Source: JAUWKC01 sp035529895
GTDB lineage: Bacteria; Planctomycetota; Phycisphaerae; Sedimentisphaerales; Anaerobacaceae
DNA length: 64,000 nt
NCBI GenBank assembly: GCA_035529895.1
Contig: DATKVV010000022.1
Span: 1-64,000, forward strand
Direction: 5' to 3'
Shown here: piece by piece, positions 52,189 through 60,028 of the stretch
How positions within the stretch are numbered: the stretch's first letter is position 1
Layout of the letters: each line of letters starts with the position of its first letter
The notes under the pieces: model-generated
Seen by the model: the letters and a program-made list of their open reading frames with translations, nothing else
The model's database searches: none
What the model was told of the DNA's origin: nothing
Made by a program: the position numbers and the translations under genes

Positions 52189-53751
52189 ATGAGTTACAGA
52201 AGAAATGGCGTCAGTAAATCAACCGTTTTCACACTTTCTCTGGTTTTGGTTCTGACGCATACCGGGGCAACTTTTGCCGACGTCAGGCTGCCGGCAGTCA
52301 TAGGCAACAATATGGTTATTCAGGAGGGAATAGAGGTTCCGGTCTGGGGATGGGCTGAGCCCGGCGAGAAAGTCAGGGTCAAACTCGACCAGCAAAAGGC
52401 TCGCGCGGCCGCCGACGGCAAAGGAAAATGGATGGTCAAGATTGGGCCGTTCAAAGCCGGCGGGCCGTTCGAAATGACCATCAAAGGCAAGAATACGATA
52501 ACAGTTCGGAACATCATGGTCGGCGAGGTGTGGATATGCTCCGGCCAGTCCAATATGCAGTGGTCTTTGGATCGGGCAGCCGATGCCGAGCAGGAGATTG
52601 CGGCTGCTAATTATCCGAGCGTCAGGTTGTTTACGGTCGAGCGCAATGTAGCGGGAAATCCGGCGGATGATTGTGTTGGAAGCTGGTCTGAGTGCAGTCC
52701 GGATACAGCAGCCAAGTTCAGCGCTGTGGCCTACTTTTTCGGCCGGTACCTCCACAAGGAACTAAATGTGCCCGTAGGGCTGATTAACACTTCCTGGGGC
52801 GGCACCCGTATCGAGCCGTGGACACCTCCGGTCGGATTCGCTTCGGTTCCAAGCCTCAGGGAGATTCGCAAGAAGGTGGAAGAAGCGGACGATGAATACC
52901 GCAAGAACGTCACCCAGTCGCTGGACAGCATCGAAGCATGGGTCAAAGACGCCCGGAAGGCTTTAGCGGCGAACGAGCCTGTTCCGTCGACGCCGGTCTG
53001 GCCTGCACACCCGCTGAGCAACAACAGGCAGCCGACCGGTCTTTACAATGCGATGGTGCACCCGCTTGCACCTTATGGAATCCGGGGCGCAATCTGGTAT
53101 CAGGGCGAGTCCAACCGTGAAGACGGACTGCTCTACTATGATAAGATGAAAGCGCTCATCGGCGGCTGGCGAAAGGTTTGGAACCAGGGAGATTTCCCGT
53201 TTTACTACGTGCAACTGGCGCCTTTCCGCTATGGGGGCGACCCGTTGGTGCTGCCTCAGATATGGGAAGCTCAAAAGTCCGCACTGGCAATACGTAACTG
53301 CGGAATGGCCGTTATTACCGACATTGGCAATCTGGGCAATATTCATCCCACGAACAAGCAGGACGTGGGCAAACGGCTTGCGCTGTGGGCACTGGCCAAG
53401 ACGTACGGGCGCAAGGACCTCGTATATTCCGGGCCCTTATATAAATCGATGTCGGTGGAGGGCGGCAAGATTCGCATCCGATTTGACCACGTGGGCGGAG
53501 GGCTCGCTTCACGTGACGGAAATCCTCTGACGTGGTTTACGATTGCCGCGGCGGACAGGAATTTCGTCGACGCCAAGGCCGAAATCGACGGCGCGACGGT
53601 TCTGGTCTGGAGCGATACAATAAGCCGTCCCGCAGCGGTAAGGTTCGGCTGGCACCAGGAGGCCGAACCAAATCTGATTAACAAGGAAGGATTGCCGGCC
53701 TCTGCGTTTCGCACCGACGACTGGGCCGTTGGTACGACCGACAAAAAATAA
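52189..53751 (+). CDS. Sialate O-acetylesterase (SASA family)
   Basis: The 520-aa secreted enzyme removes O-acetyl groups from sialic acids or acetylated polysaccharides. Signal peptide at ~10-31. A beta-sandwich N-domain (DVRLPAVIGNNMVIQEGIEV) precedes the SGNH hydrolase: catalytic Ser in EVWICSGQSNMQWSL (~107-121), LINTSWGGTRIEPWTP, AIWYQGESNREDGLLYY and the His of GNIHPTNKQDVGKRLALWAL. AAGGAG precedes the ATG. It is preceded by its own promoter. All expected SASA motifs are intact. Confidence 0.9.
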   Translation: MSYRRNGVSKSTVFTLSLVLVLTHTGATFADVRLPAVIGNNMVIQEGIEVPVWGWAEPGEKVRVKLDQQKARAAADGKGKWMVKIGPFKAGGPFEMTIKGKNTITVRNIMVGEVWICSGQSNMQWSLDRAADAEQEIAAANYPSVRLFTVERNVAGNPADDCVGSWSECSPDTAAKFSAVAYFFGRYLHKELNVPVGLINTSWGGTRIEPWTPPVGFASVPSLREIRKKVEEADDEYRKNVTQSLDSIEAWVKDARKALAANEPVPSTPVWPAHPLSNNRQPTGLYNAMVHPLAPYGIRGAIWYQGESNREDGLLYYDKMKALIGGWRKVWNQGDFPFYYVQLAPFRYGGDPLVLPQIWEAQKSALAIRNCGMAVITDIGNLGNIHPTNKQDVGKRLALWALAKTYGRKDLVYSGPLYKSMSVEGGKIRIRFDHVGGGLASRDGNPLTWFTIAAADRNFVDAKAEIDGATVLVWSDTISRPAAVRFGWHQEAEPNLINKEGLPASAFRTDDWAVGTTDKK

Positions 53752-53770
53752 GACCGGCGAACGGACTCGG

Positions 53771-53808
53771 CTGCCGGCATTTGCCTGCTGAGAGCCGACG
53801 GCCGGCAG
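53771..53808 (+). terminator. GC-rich hairpin after the esterase gene
   Basis: CTGCCGGC (53771-53778) and its exact complement GCCGGCAG (53801-53808) enclose 22 nt, 20 nt after the stop. No T-tract follows, so termination would be weak or factor-assisted. Confidence 0.4.
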
Positions 53809-53845
53809 AAGCTGCCACCGGGCTTTCAGAGGCGGAAAAAATCTT

Positions 53846-53873
53846 TTGACAAGACTAAATTCCGGATTAGCAT
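53846..53873 (+). promoter_or_regulatory. Promoter of the tandem antiporter genes
   Basis: TTGACA (53846-53851) lies 16 bp upstream of TAGCAT (53868-53873). The leader to ATG 53940 would be about 60 nt. Confidence 0.55.
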
Positions 53874-53939
53874 AAGTTCCTTCGAAACAGGCGTCAGGCA
53901 CATCTGCATAAAGTGTTTGTCTTTTTCTCGTGGAAGGTG

Positions 53940-55670
53940 ATGTCGGTTGTTGTTTCTTTGGGAAACACAATGGTACGTGGTTTGTTGAACAGCATTTCAG
54001 CATCCGGCGAAGGTCTAAGCATTATCCTGCTGATAGGTCTTGCCATTTTTTGCGGCACGGTGGGGGCCAGGATATTCCAGCGACTTCACATTCCGCAAAT
54101 AGTAGGGTTTGTCGCCATGGGAATAATTTTGGGGCCCGTGCTGAACATCATTCCTCAGAAGGCCGTCCAGTCGCTGGAGCTGTTCAATCTGGTTGCGCTG
54201 GGAATTATCGGCTTTCTGGTCGGCGGTGAGCTCAAGCGTGAAATATTCGTCAAGTTCGGCAAACAGGTCCCCATCGTCCTGTTGTACGAGGGGGTGACGG
54301 CATTTCTGCTGGTGGGATTTTTCAGTTTTCTGGCAATGTGGTACTTTTCCGACTGGCAGACGGCGCTGGCGGTGGGCGTAGTCTTTGGCGCCATCTGTTC
54401 AGCTACGGACCCTGCTTCAACAATAGCGGTTCTTTGGGAGTATAAAGCGAGGGGGCCGCTCACTTCGATGTTAACGGCAATTGTCACCCTTGACGACGCA
54501 CTTGCGCTGGTTCTGTACGCAATCAGCGTAAGCGTGGCAGGATTAGTAACGGGGCATCAGGAATCGGGGTTTTTAACTGCACTGGCCGGCGTGTTTTACG
54601 AGATGTTCGGGTCGGTGGCGATAGGCGTGGTATCGGGCGTAGTGTTGAATAGCGTTTTGAAACGGGTCGATGACTCGGAAAAAATGCTGCTTTTCACGAT
54701 TAGTCTGGTGTTGCTGATTATCGGCGCGGCGATTACTCTGGGCCTGGATGTTATCCTTTCGGCGATGGCTTTAGGTGTAACGCTGGTGAATATCAAGGCG
54801 AGAAAAGCCCAGGCAGCCATGGAGGTTCTCCACAAGTTTTCCGCGCCCATCTATGTTTTGTTCTTCGTACTGGTTGGCGCGAGGGTGAAATTCTCCCAGG
54901 TTAACACAATGATCTGGGTGCTGGTTGCCGCTTATGTTACCGGCAGCGTTGCGGGCAAGACACTTGGCTCATATTTGGGCGGTGTTTTTTCCGGCGCTGT
55001 AAGGACGGTCAAAAATTACCTCGGGTTTTGCCTGTACCCGCAGGGGGGGATTGCCGTGGGCCTGTTGATAATGGCAAGTCACAGGTTCGAAAGCAATATA
55101 AGCTCCATAATGCTTTTGGTCGTAATCATAGGCGCGTTTATACTTCAGATGATTGGTCCGATAGGAGTTAAGGTAGGGGCGGGCAAGGCCGGCGAACTGG
55201 GCCTTAATGTCACGGAAGAAGACCTTGTCAAGGCATACAGCGTCGGCGATGTGCTGGACGCAACCATTCCTTCTGTCCCCGCAGGGGCGTCCTTGAGCGA
55301 GGTCATTAGAATAGTCGGCGCCACGGACAGTTTCTATTATCCGGTTGTAGACAATGAAAAGAAGCTGATTGGCGCCGTTACGATGGACGGCATAAGAAAT
55401 ACTTTTGCCACGACCGGATTGAACGATTGGCTTGTGGCCCTTGATGTTATGGAACCGGTAGTTGCCAAGTTAACGCCGAACAGCACCTTGTCGGGAGCTT
55501 TTGAGAAGATGAAGCAGCTTGACATAGAATACCTGCCCGTCACGGCGTCCGAGCGGGATGACGGATTCATCGGTGTGTTAAACGCTCGTGCAGTCCATCG
55601 CAAACTCAGCGCCGACGTTCTGGCCAAACAAAAAGAAGCGGACAGAATGTACGGACTTAAACCCGCCTAA
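53940..55670 (+). CDS. Cation/proton antiporter with C-terminal CBS pair (1)
   Basis: The 576-aa protein starts at ATG 53940 with GGAAGGTG just upstream; a GTG frame starts 9 codons earlier. About 12 hydrophobic helices form a monovalent cation:proton antiporter (CPA) core: TVGARIFQRLHIPQIVGFVA near the start, FGAICSATDPASTIAVLWEY (~155-174) and IVTLDDALALVLYAISVS (~184-201) with the acidic ion-site residues. From ~430 a cytoplasmic pair of CBS domains (SVGDVLDATIPSVPAGASLS, FYYPVVDNEKKLIGAVTMDG, VMEPVVAKL) probably senses a nucleotide. Ion specificity (Na or K) cannot be told. Paralogue follows 42 nt downstream. Confidence 0.8.
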   Translation: MSVVVSLGNTMVRGLLNSISASGEGLSIILLIGLAIFCGTVGARIFQRLHIPQIVGFVAMGIILGPVLNIIPQKAVQSLELFNLVALGIIGFLVGGELKREIFVKFGKQVPIVLLYEGVTAFLLVGFFSFLAMWYFSDWQTALAVGVVFGAICSATDPASTIAVLWEYKARGPLTSMLTAIVTLDDALALVLYAISVSVAGLVTGHQESGFLTALAGVFYEMFGSVAIGVVSGVVLNSVLKRVDDSEKMLLFTISLVLLIIGAAITLGLDVILSAMALGVTLVNIKARKAQAAMEVLHKFSAPIYVLFFVLVGARVKFSQVNTMIWVLVAAYVTGSVAGKTLGSYLGGVFSGAVRTVKNYLGFCLYPQGGIAVGLLIMASHRFESNISSIMLLVVIIGAFILQMIGPIGVKVGAGKAGELGLNVTEEDLVKAYSVGDVLDATIPSVPAGASLSEVIRIVGATDSFYYPVVDNEKKLIGAVTMDGIRNTFATTGLNDWLVALDVMEPVVAKLTPNSTLSGAFEKMKQLDIEYLPVTASERDDGFIGVLNARAVHRKLSADVLAKQKEADRMYGLKPA

Positions 55671-55712
55671 GGGAGATTGCGGCGGTCACCACCGCGGTTT
55701 TTTGGAAGAGCT

Positions 55713-57410
55713 ATGCATAGTACGACATTGGTTGGTTCTGTCGGCCGATTGGATTTGCTGCTCGTTGTGGGTATAGCAGTCTTCTGCGGGACCATCGGCG
55801 CAAGGGTGTTCCAGAAACTGCGCATCCCACAGGTGGTTGGTTATATTGTGGTCGGTATTGTGACGGGCGGCTCGGTTCTCAATCTTATAAACCTCGAATT
55901 AATCAGGTCTCTTGTGCCCTTTAACCTGTTTGCCCTTGGGATAATCGGTTTCATGATAGGGGGAGAGCTTAAGTATGAAATTTTCAAGCAGTACGGCAAG
56001 CAGTTTATCACGATTCTGCTCACCGAGGGACTGTTTGCCTTCTTCATAGTGACAGTCTGTACAACATTGGCGGCCCGGCTGCTGCATTGCAACTGGCATA
56101 ATTCGCTCGCTTTGGGACTGGTGCTTGGGGCGATTTCCTCGGCAACGGCCCCTGCCGCGACCGTTGACGTACTCTGGGAATACAAGACCCGAGGAATCCT
56201 TACGCGAACGATTCTGGCAATAGTAGCGCTTGATGACGGACTTGCGCTGCTGCTTTACGGTTTTGCCAGCACCGTATCCGGAGCGCTGCTCGGCAGAGGG
56301 CAAGACAGCCTGTTGTCGAGCATAGTTGTTCCGCTTTGGGAGATTTGCGGGGCGGCCGGTGTGGGTATTTCAGTCGGATTAACGCTTGTTTTCATTCTCA
56401 AGTACATTAAAGCTCAGGATAAGATTCTGGCTTTCAGCATAGCCTCGATACTGCTGGTTATGGGCCTGTCGGCGGTTTTGAAGGTTGAATCAATCCTGGC
56501 AGCAATGATTTTCGGGGCCACTCTTGTCAATCTTCGGCCAAGGCGGAGTCAGAGCATCTTCAAACTTGTGGAGTCGTTTTCGCCGCCGGTCTACGTTCTG
56601 TTTTTTGTTCTGGTTGGGGCCAGGCTGCAGGTTTCCGGCATACAGAAATGGATACTGATTTTGGCGGTAATTTATGTTCTTGGCAGAAGCGTGGGCAAAA
56701 TCAGCGGCAGCTGGTTTGGGGCCGCTATTTCGAACTCGCCGGGCACCATACGCAAATACCTTGGAATCTGCCTTTTCAGCCAGGCGGGCGTTGCTATCGG
56801 CCTGTCGATTCTTGCCAGTGAACGGTTTGGCGGCGATATCGGAGAAGCGATCATAGTGATAATTACGGCCACAACTTTCCTGGTGCAAATCATCGGTCCG
56901 CCGCTTGTCAAATTAGGCGTCAAAAAGGCCGGTGAAGTCGGGCTCAATGTTACCGAAGACGAACTTATCGCCAGTTACAACGTCCGGGACGTTATGGACA
57001 CAAAAGCGCCTGTGCTTTACGCAGGCACAGCTTTAGGCGAGCTGATCAGCCTGGTCGGAAGCACCGAGAATTTCTACTATCCTGTTGTCGACAATGATAA
57101 TAATCTGATAGGGGCCGTCACCATAGCAGGCATCAGAAAAACATTTACCAACGAGGAATTAAACGATTGGCTTGTAGCACTTGATATTATGGAGCCGGTT
57201 GCAGCAAAAATACCGCCGGATACGGCATTATCAGACGCCTTCGAGCAGGCAAAGCGGCTCGACACAGAATATCTGCCGGTCGTAGCCTCGATCGAAGACA
57301 ACAGGCTCGTTGGTATTCTGGATTGCCGTGCTGTTCGCCGGTCGCTCAGTGCCGAGGCGCTGGCTCGTCAGCAAAAAGCCGACAGCTTAATGAGCGGCCA
57401 ATACGTGTAA
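55713..57410 (+). CDS. Cation/proton antiporter with C-terminal CBS pair (2)
   Basis: The 565-aa paralogue of the preceding gene starts at ATG 55713 (GGAAG upstream); a TTG frame starts 12 codons earlier. Same layout: TIGARVFQKLRIPQVVGYIV, the helix-5 motif now LGAISSATAPAATVDVLWEY with the Asp of copy 1 replaced by Ala, and ALDDGLALLLYG with both Asp kept. CBS pair at the C-terminus (NVRDVMDTKAPVLYAGTALG, FYYPVVDNDNNLIGAVTIAG). The Asp-to-Ala change could alter ion coupling. Together the two genes may encode a hetero-oligomer. Confidence 0.8.
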   Translation: MHSTTLVGSVGRLDLLLVVGIAVFCGTIGARVFQKLRIPQVVGYIVVGIVTGGSVLNLINLELIRSLVPFNLFALGIIGFMIGGELKYEIFKQYGKQFITILLTEGLFAFFIVTVCTTLAARLLHCNWHNSLALGLVLGAISSATAPAATVDVLWEYKTRGILTRTILAIVALDDGLALLLYGFASTVSGALLGRGQDSLLSSIVVPLWEICGAAGVGISVGLTLVFILKYIKAQDKILAFSIASILLVMGLSAVLKVESILAAMIFGATLVNLRPRRSQSIFKLVESFSPPVYVLFFVLVGARLQVSGIQKWILILAVIYVLGRSVGKISGSWFGAAISNSPGTIRKYLGICLFSQAGVAIGLSILASERFGGDIGEAIIVIITATTFLVQIIGPPLVKLGVKKAGEVGLNVTEDELIASYNVRDVMDTKAPVLYAGTALGELISLVGSTENFYYPVVDNDNNLIGAVTIAGIRKTFTNEELNDWLVALDIMEPVAAKIPPDTALSDAFEQAKRLDTEYLPVVASIEDNRLVGILDCRAVRRSLSAEALARQQKADSLMSGQYV

Positions 57411-57646
57411 TTCGCACAGACCGTAGTTGCGCAAAACGTTCGCGAAACAGCCACGCAATAAGTTCCACACAACGGACCGCGACGCTTCATACATTCGGCA
57501 ATACAGGCCTTAAGGTTAAATTACTGTCTTTTTGCGTGTTTGGCCGATATTATATAGCAGGGCAAAGGACTATATTTGAGCGTGGCACAAGGAATTCGGA
57601 GCCGGCAGAACCTGTCTGCAATAAGACAAATGATTGTGGCGAAACT

Positions 57647-58087
57647 TTGAAGCGATTATCTTTTCCGAAAACAAAGAGACTTGTCAGCAACGGGCAATTC
57701 AAGGCCGTTTTGAGCCGCAAACTGCGCATAAGCAATGGTTTGCTCACGCTGTTTATGGCGGAAAACGATTGCGGCTACCCGCGACTGGGCGTCTCCATCG
57801 CCAAGTCCTGCGGCAGCGCGATTGTGCGCAATCGACTGAAGCGGCTGCTGAGAGAAGCCTTTCGGCAAAGTCAGGACCAAATTCCGTGCGGCTTCGATTA
57901 CTTGGTGATGATGTCGAGTCAACGGTCAGAAAAACCGGCAAAAACCAAGAAGGCCGCTGCGGGGACCGCCAAAAATGCGGGCTGCCGGCGGTTGTCGTTC
58001 GAACAGTTAAGGGACTCGTTCCTGACTCTGGTAAGCGGTTTAAGCGAGAGACAACACACAGGGCCGAACGAGCGTCGAACTAAATAA
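57647..58087 (+). CDS. rnpA: Ribonuclease P protein component
   Basis: The 146-aa protein aids the RNase P RNA in tRNA 5' maturation. The start was placed at TTG 57647 because KRLSFPKTKRLVSNGQFKAV is the usual N-terminus; the frame runs on upstream without homology. The RNR motif lies in SAIVRNRLKRLLREAFRQSQ (~59-78). The C-terminus has a Lys/Ala-rich insert (PAKTKKAAAGTAKNAG) not seen in standard RnpA. No rpmH precedes it, and yidC/yidD do not follow. Confidence 0.85.
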   Translation: MKRLSFPKTKRLVSNGQFKAVLSRKLRISNGLLTLFMAENDCGYPRLGVSIAKSCGSAIVRNRLKRLLREAFRQSQDQIPCGFDYLVMMSSQRSEKPAKTKKAAAGTAKNAGCRRLSFEQLRDSFLTLVSGLSERQHTGPNERRTK

Positions 58088-58095
58088 GGGTATCT

Positions 58096-58383
58096 TTGAC
58101 CGATAGCCCGAAGAGGTACAGCTTGAGCAAAAAAAGTAAATTAGACCCGATAGGCTCGGCTGCAAAAAAAGCTGGCGTTTCGCGGCAATCTCTGCAATAT
58201 TACCTGATGGTGGGTCTGCTCGAGCCGACGGAGATTACGCCGACGGGCAGACGGCTTTTCGACCAAAAGTGTATCGCACGGATTAGACTGATAAGAAAAC
58301 TCAGTGACAGCGGCTACCCGCTGCGGGCCATAAGGGAATTGTTTCTGGAAGGCAGGACCGATTTGAAAGGAAGCCAGAGGTGA
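58096..58383 (+). CDS. Small MerR-like DNA-binding protein
   Basis: The 95-aa protein has a TTG start after AAGGG; a second TTG 9 codons later is possible. It has one winged helix of MerR type: PIGSAAKKAGVSRQSLQYYL (helix-turn-helix with the Tyr-Tyr helix), MVGLLEPTEITPTGRRLFDQ (wing), IRLIRKLSDSGYPLRAIREL. There is no effector domain after the first dimerisation helix, so it is truncated compared with regulators such as SoxR. Its last codons overlap the MCE gene start (GTGA), suggesting joint expression. Confidence 0.75.
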   Translation: MTDSPKRYSLSKKSKLDPIGSAAKKAGVSRQSLQYYLMVGLLEPTEITPTGRRLFDQKCIARIRLIRKLSDSGYPLRAIRELFLEGRTDLKGSQR

Positions 58384-59336
58384 GCGATTACGAAACAGCC
58401 CAGCAAAGGCGCAATATAATTGTGGGGGTCTTTGTAATATTGGCCCTGTGCGCACTTGGAGTAATGATATATAAGTTTGGAGAACTGCCGACAAGCGTCA
58501 GCAAGTTCGGCTCTTTTCAGATTTTTGTTCAGTTTCCTTCAGCACCGGGAGTAGAAAAGGACACACCTGTGCGCTTTTGCGGTTATCAAATCGGCAGAGT
58601 GACAAGGGTTATGGCTCCCGAGATACGCACGGATTTAAACACCGGCTCGAAGTACCATCAAACGGTGGTCGTTCTTAGTATTGATAAAAGGTATGTCAAC
58701 ATTCCTTCCAATGTCGAGGTGAAATTGATGACACGTGGCCTGGGCAGCAGTTATATCGAATTTAAAGTTGACCCCAGTTTGCCTCTTACTGCCAGGGACC
58801 CAAACCTGCCGGAGACAAAATTCCTGGTAAAGGATATGGTGCTGCAGGGTTCAACGGGCATGACCAGCGAGTTCTTCCCAGAGGAAAGCCAGAAGAAACT
58901 GGAAGAACTTGTCAACGGCATCAAAACTTTTGTCGACAACGCCAACAGCATTATTGGCGACCCGAACAACAAGCAGAATCTCAAAACAACCCTGGCCAAT
59001 CTGTCCGAGGCGACGGAGCAGGCTACAAAGACGCTCAAAGAGTTTCAGGACTTTTCCGCCGCCGGGACCGCAACTGTGAAAAGCGCCGACGCCAAAATGG
59101 AGAAGGTTGTCGCCGCTCTGGTTGATACGAGCGAACAACTAAGTAAGACGACAGTGGAACTGCGACTGATTCTCGAGAAGATAAACAGAGGCGAGGGTAC
59201 CGCCGCCAGACTTGTTAAGGATGGGCGGTTTTATGAAAACCTGCTTGAGAACACCGAACAGTTACAAGCACTGTTGAAGAAGCTGGAGTCGCTGATAGAC
59301 AAGGCAAACGAAAAAGGGCTGCACAGCATCTGGTAG
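58380..59336 (+). CDS. MCE/MlaD-family lipid-transport protein
   Basis: The 318-aa protein starts at a GTG overlapping the MerR-like stop. One N-terminal transmembrane helix (~12-33, NIIVGVFVILALCALGVMIY) anchors a periplasmic MCE domain (FQIFVQFPSAPGVEKDTPVR, GYQIGRVTRV, GLGSSYIEFKVDPSLPLTAR). From ~165 a long amphipathic helical tail follows (LEELVNGIKTFVDNANSIIG, LRLILEKINRGEGTAARLVK). MCE proteins form hexameric rings or channels that move lipids across the periplasm. No mlaE (permease) or mlaF (ATPase) is nearby. Confidence 0.85.
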   Translation: MSDYETAQQRRNIIVGVFVILALCALGVMIYKFGELPTSVSKFGSFQIFVQFPSAPGVEKDTPVRFCGYQIGRVTRVMAPEIRTDLNTGSKYHQTVVVLSIDKRYVNIPSNVEVKLMTRGLGSSYIEFKVDPSLPLTARDPNLPETKFLVKDMVLQGSTGMTSEFFPEESQKKLEELVNGIKTFVDNANSIIGDPNNKQNLKTTLANLSEATEQATKTLKEFQDFSAAGTATVKSADAKMEKVVAALVDTSEQLSKTTVELRLILEKINRGEGTAARLVKDGRFYENLLENTEQLQALLKKLESLIDKANEKGLHSIW

Positions 59337-59415
59337 CAGAGCCGTTGAGGGTCTTGTAGCCGGCGCGGCACCAAAAAGACGCTGCGGGGCGGCAGTAGCC
59401 AAATAATAGGCGGGT

Positions 59416-59655
59416 TTACAGCAGCGAAGTGGCAGACGTTCGGAGGTCCGTGAACTCTGATTCAGAACAAGCGGCTATCATCCTCTCAGCCGCTTTTACA
59501 TGCCTGGCCTGCGACGGGCAGACCACGATAACAGCATCGTTGAGACAGACTTCTTTCAAGGCCACCCTCTCGTTGATGAATTGGCTGCAACCGGAGCAAA
59601 ACAATATGGACACAGCCAACAGTGTCACCCACCTCGGAATACTTAAGTTATGCAT
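59416..59655 (-). CDS. Small lipoprotein
   Basis: The 79-aa protein has a GAGG ribosome site 7 nt before the ATG. The signal IPRWVTLLAVSILFCSGCSQ contains a lipobox (CSGC, Cys 23). The mature part is about 56 residues with CLNDAVIVVCPSQARH. Mature function unknown. It stands alone, convergent with the MCE gene. Confidence 0.5.
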   Translation of the reverse strand: MHNLSIPRWVTLLAVSILFCSGCSQFINERVALKEVCLNDAVIVVCPSQARHVKAAERMIAACSESEFTDLRTSATSLL

Positions 59656-60028
59656 AGCTTCGCCTCACTACAAATTTTGCGGGTCCATCAAACAGGCAGT
59701 ACCCCCCCGTGACCGACAGCAGGCATCTACGTCATTTTTATTGTCAGTAATTGTACGCACAGAGGCCTGCCAGTCAAGGCTCAACACCAGCTTGGTCTGC
59801 CGGAACGCTGGTTTGCCTGCTGTGACGGATTTATCTTGACTATTCTCTCATCACAAGCTTTAATGCCGCCGGGTCGTCTGGGGATGGTCGGTTCGAGCTG
59901 TCTTGGATGCCTGCTTTTTATGAAAAAAACTGTCTCTTGAATAAAAACACCATTGTTCTGCGTCCCTGAATAGACAACAAATTATTACTGCGGCTTTGCG
60001 TGCCGCCGAGGAGTTTAAGGAGTGCTCT
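59656..60028. other. Intergenic region before the LamG/propeller gene
   Basis: No gene or strong promoter is evident. It contains an A/T-rich stretch around 59920-59995 and ends in AAGGAG (60017-60022), the ribosome site of the next gene. Confidence 0.4.
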
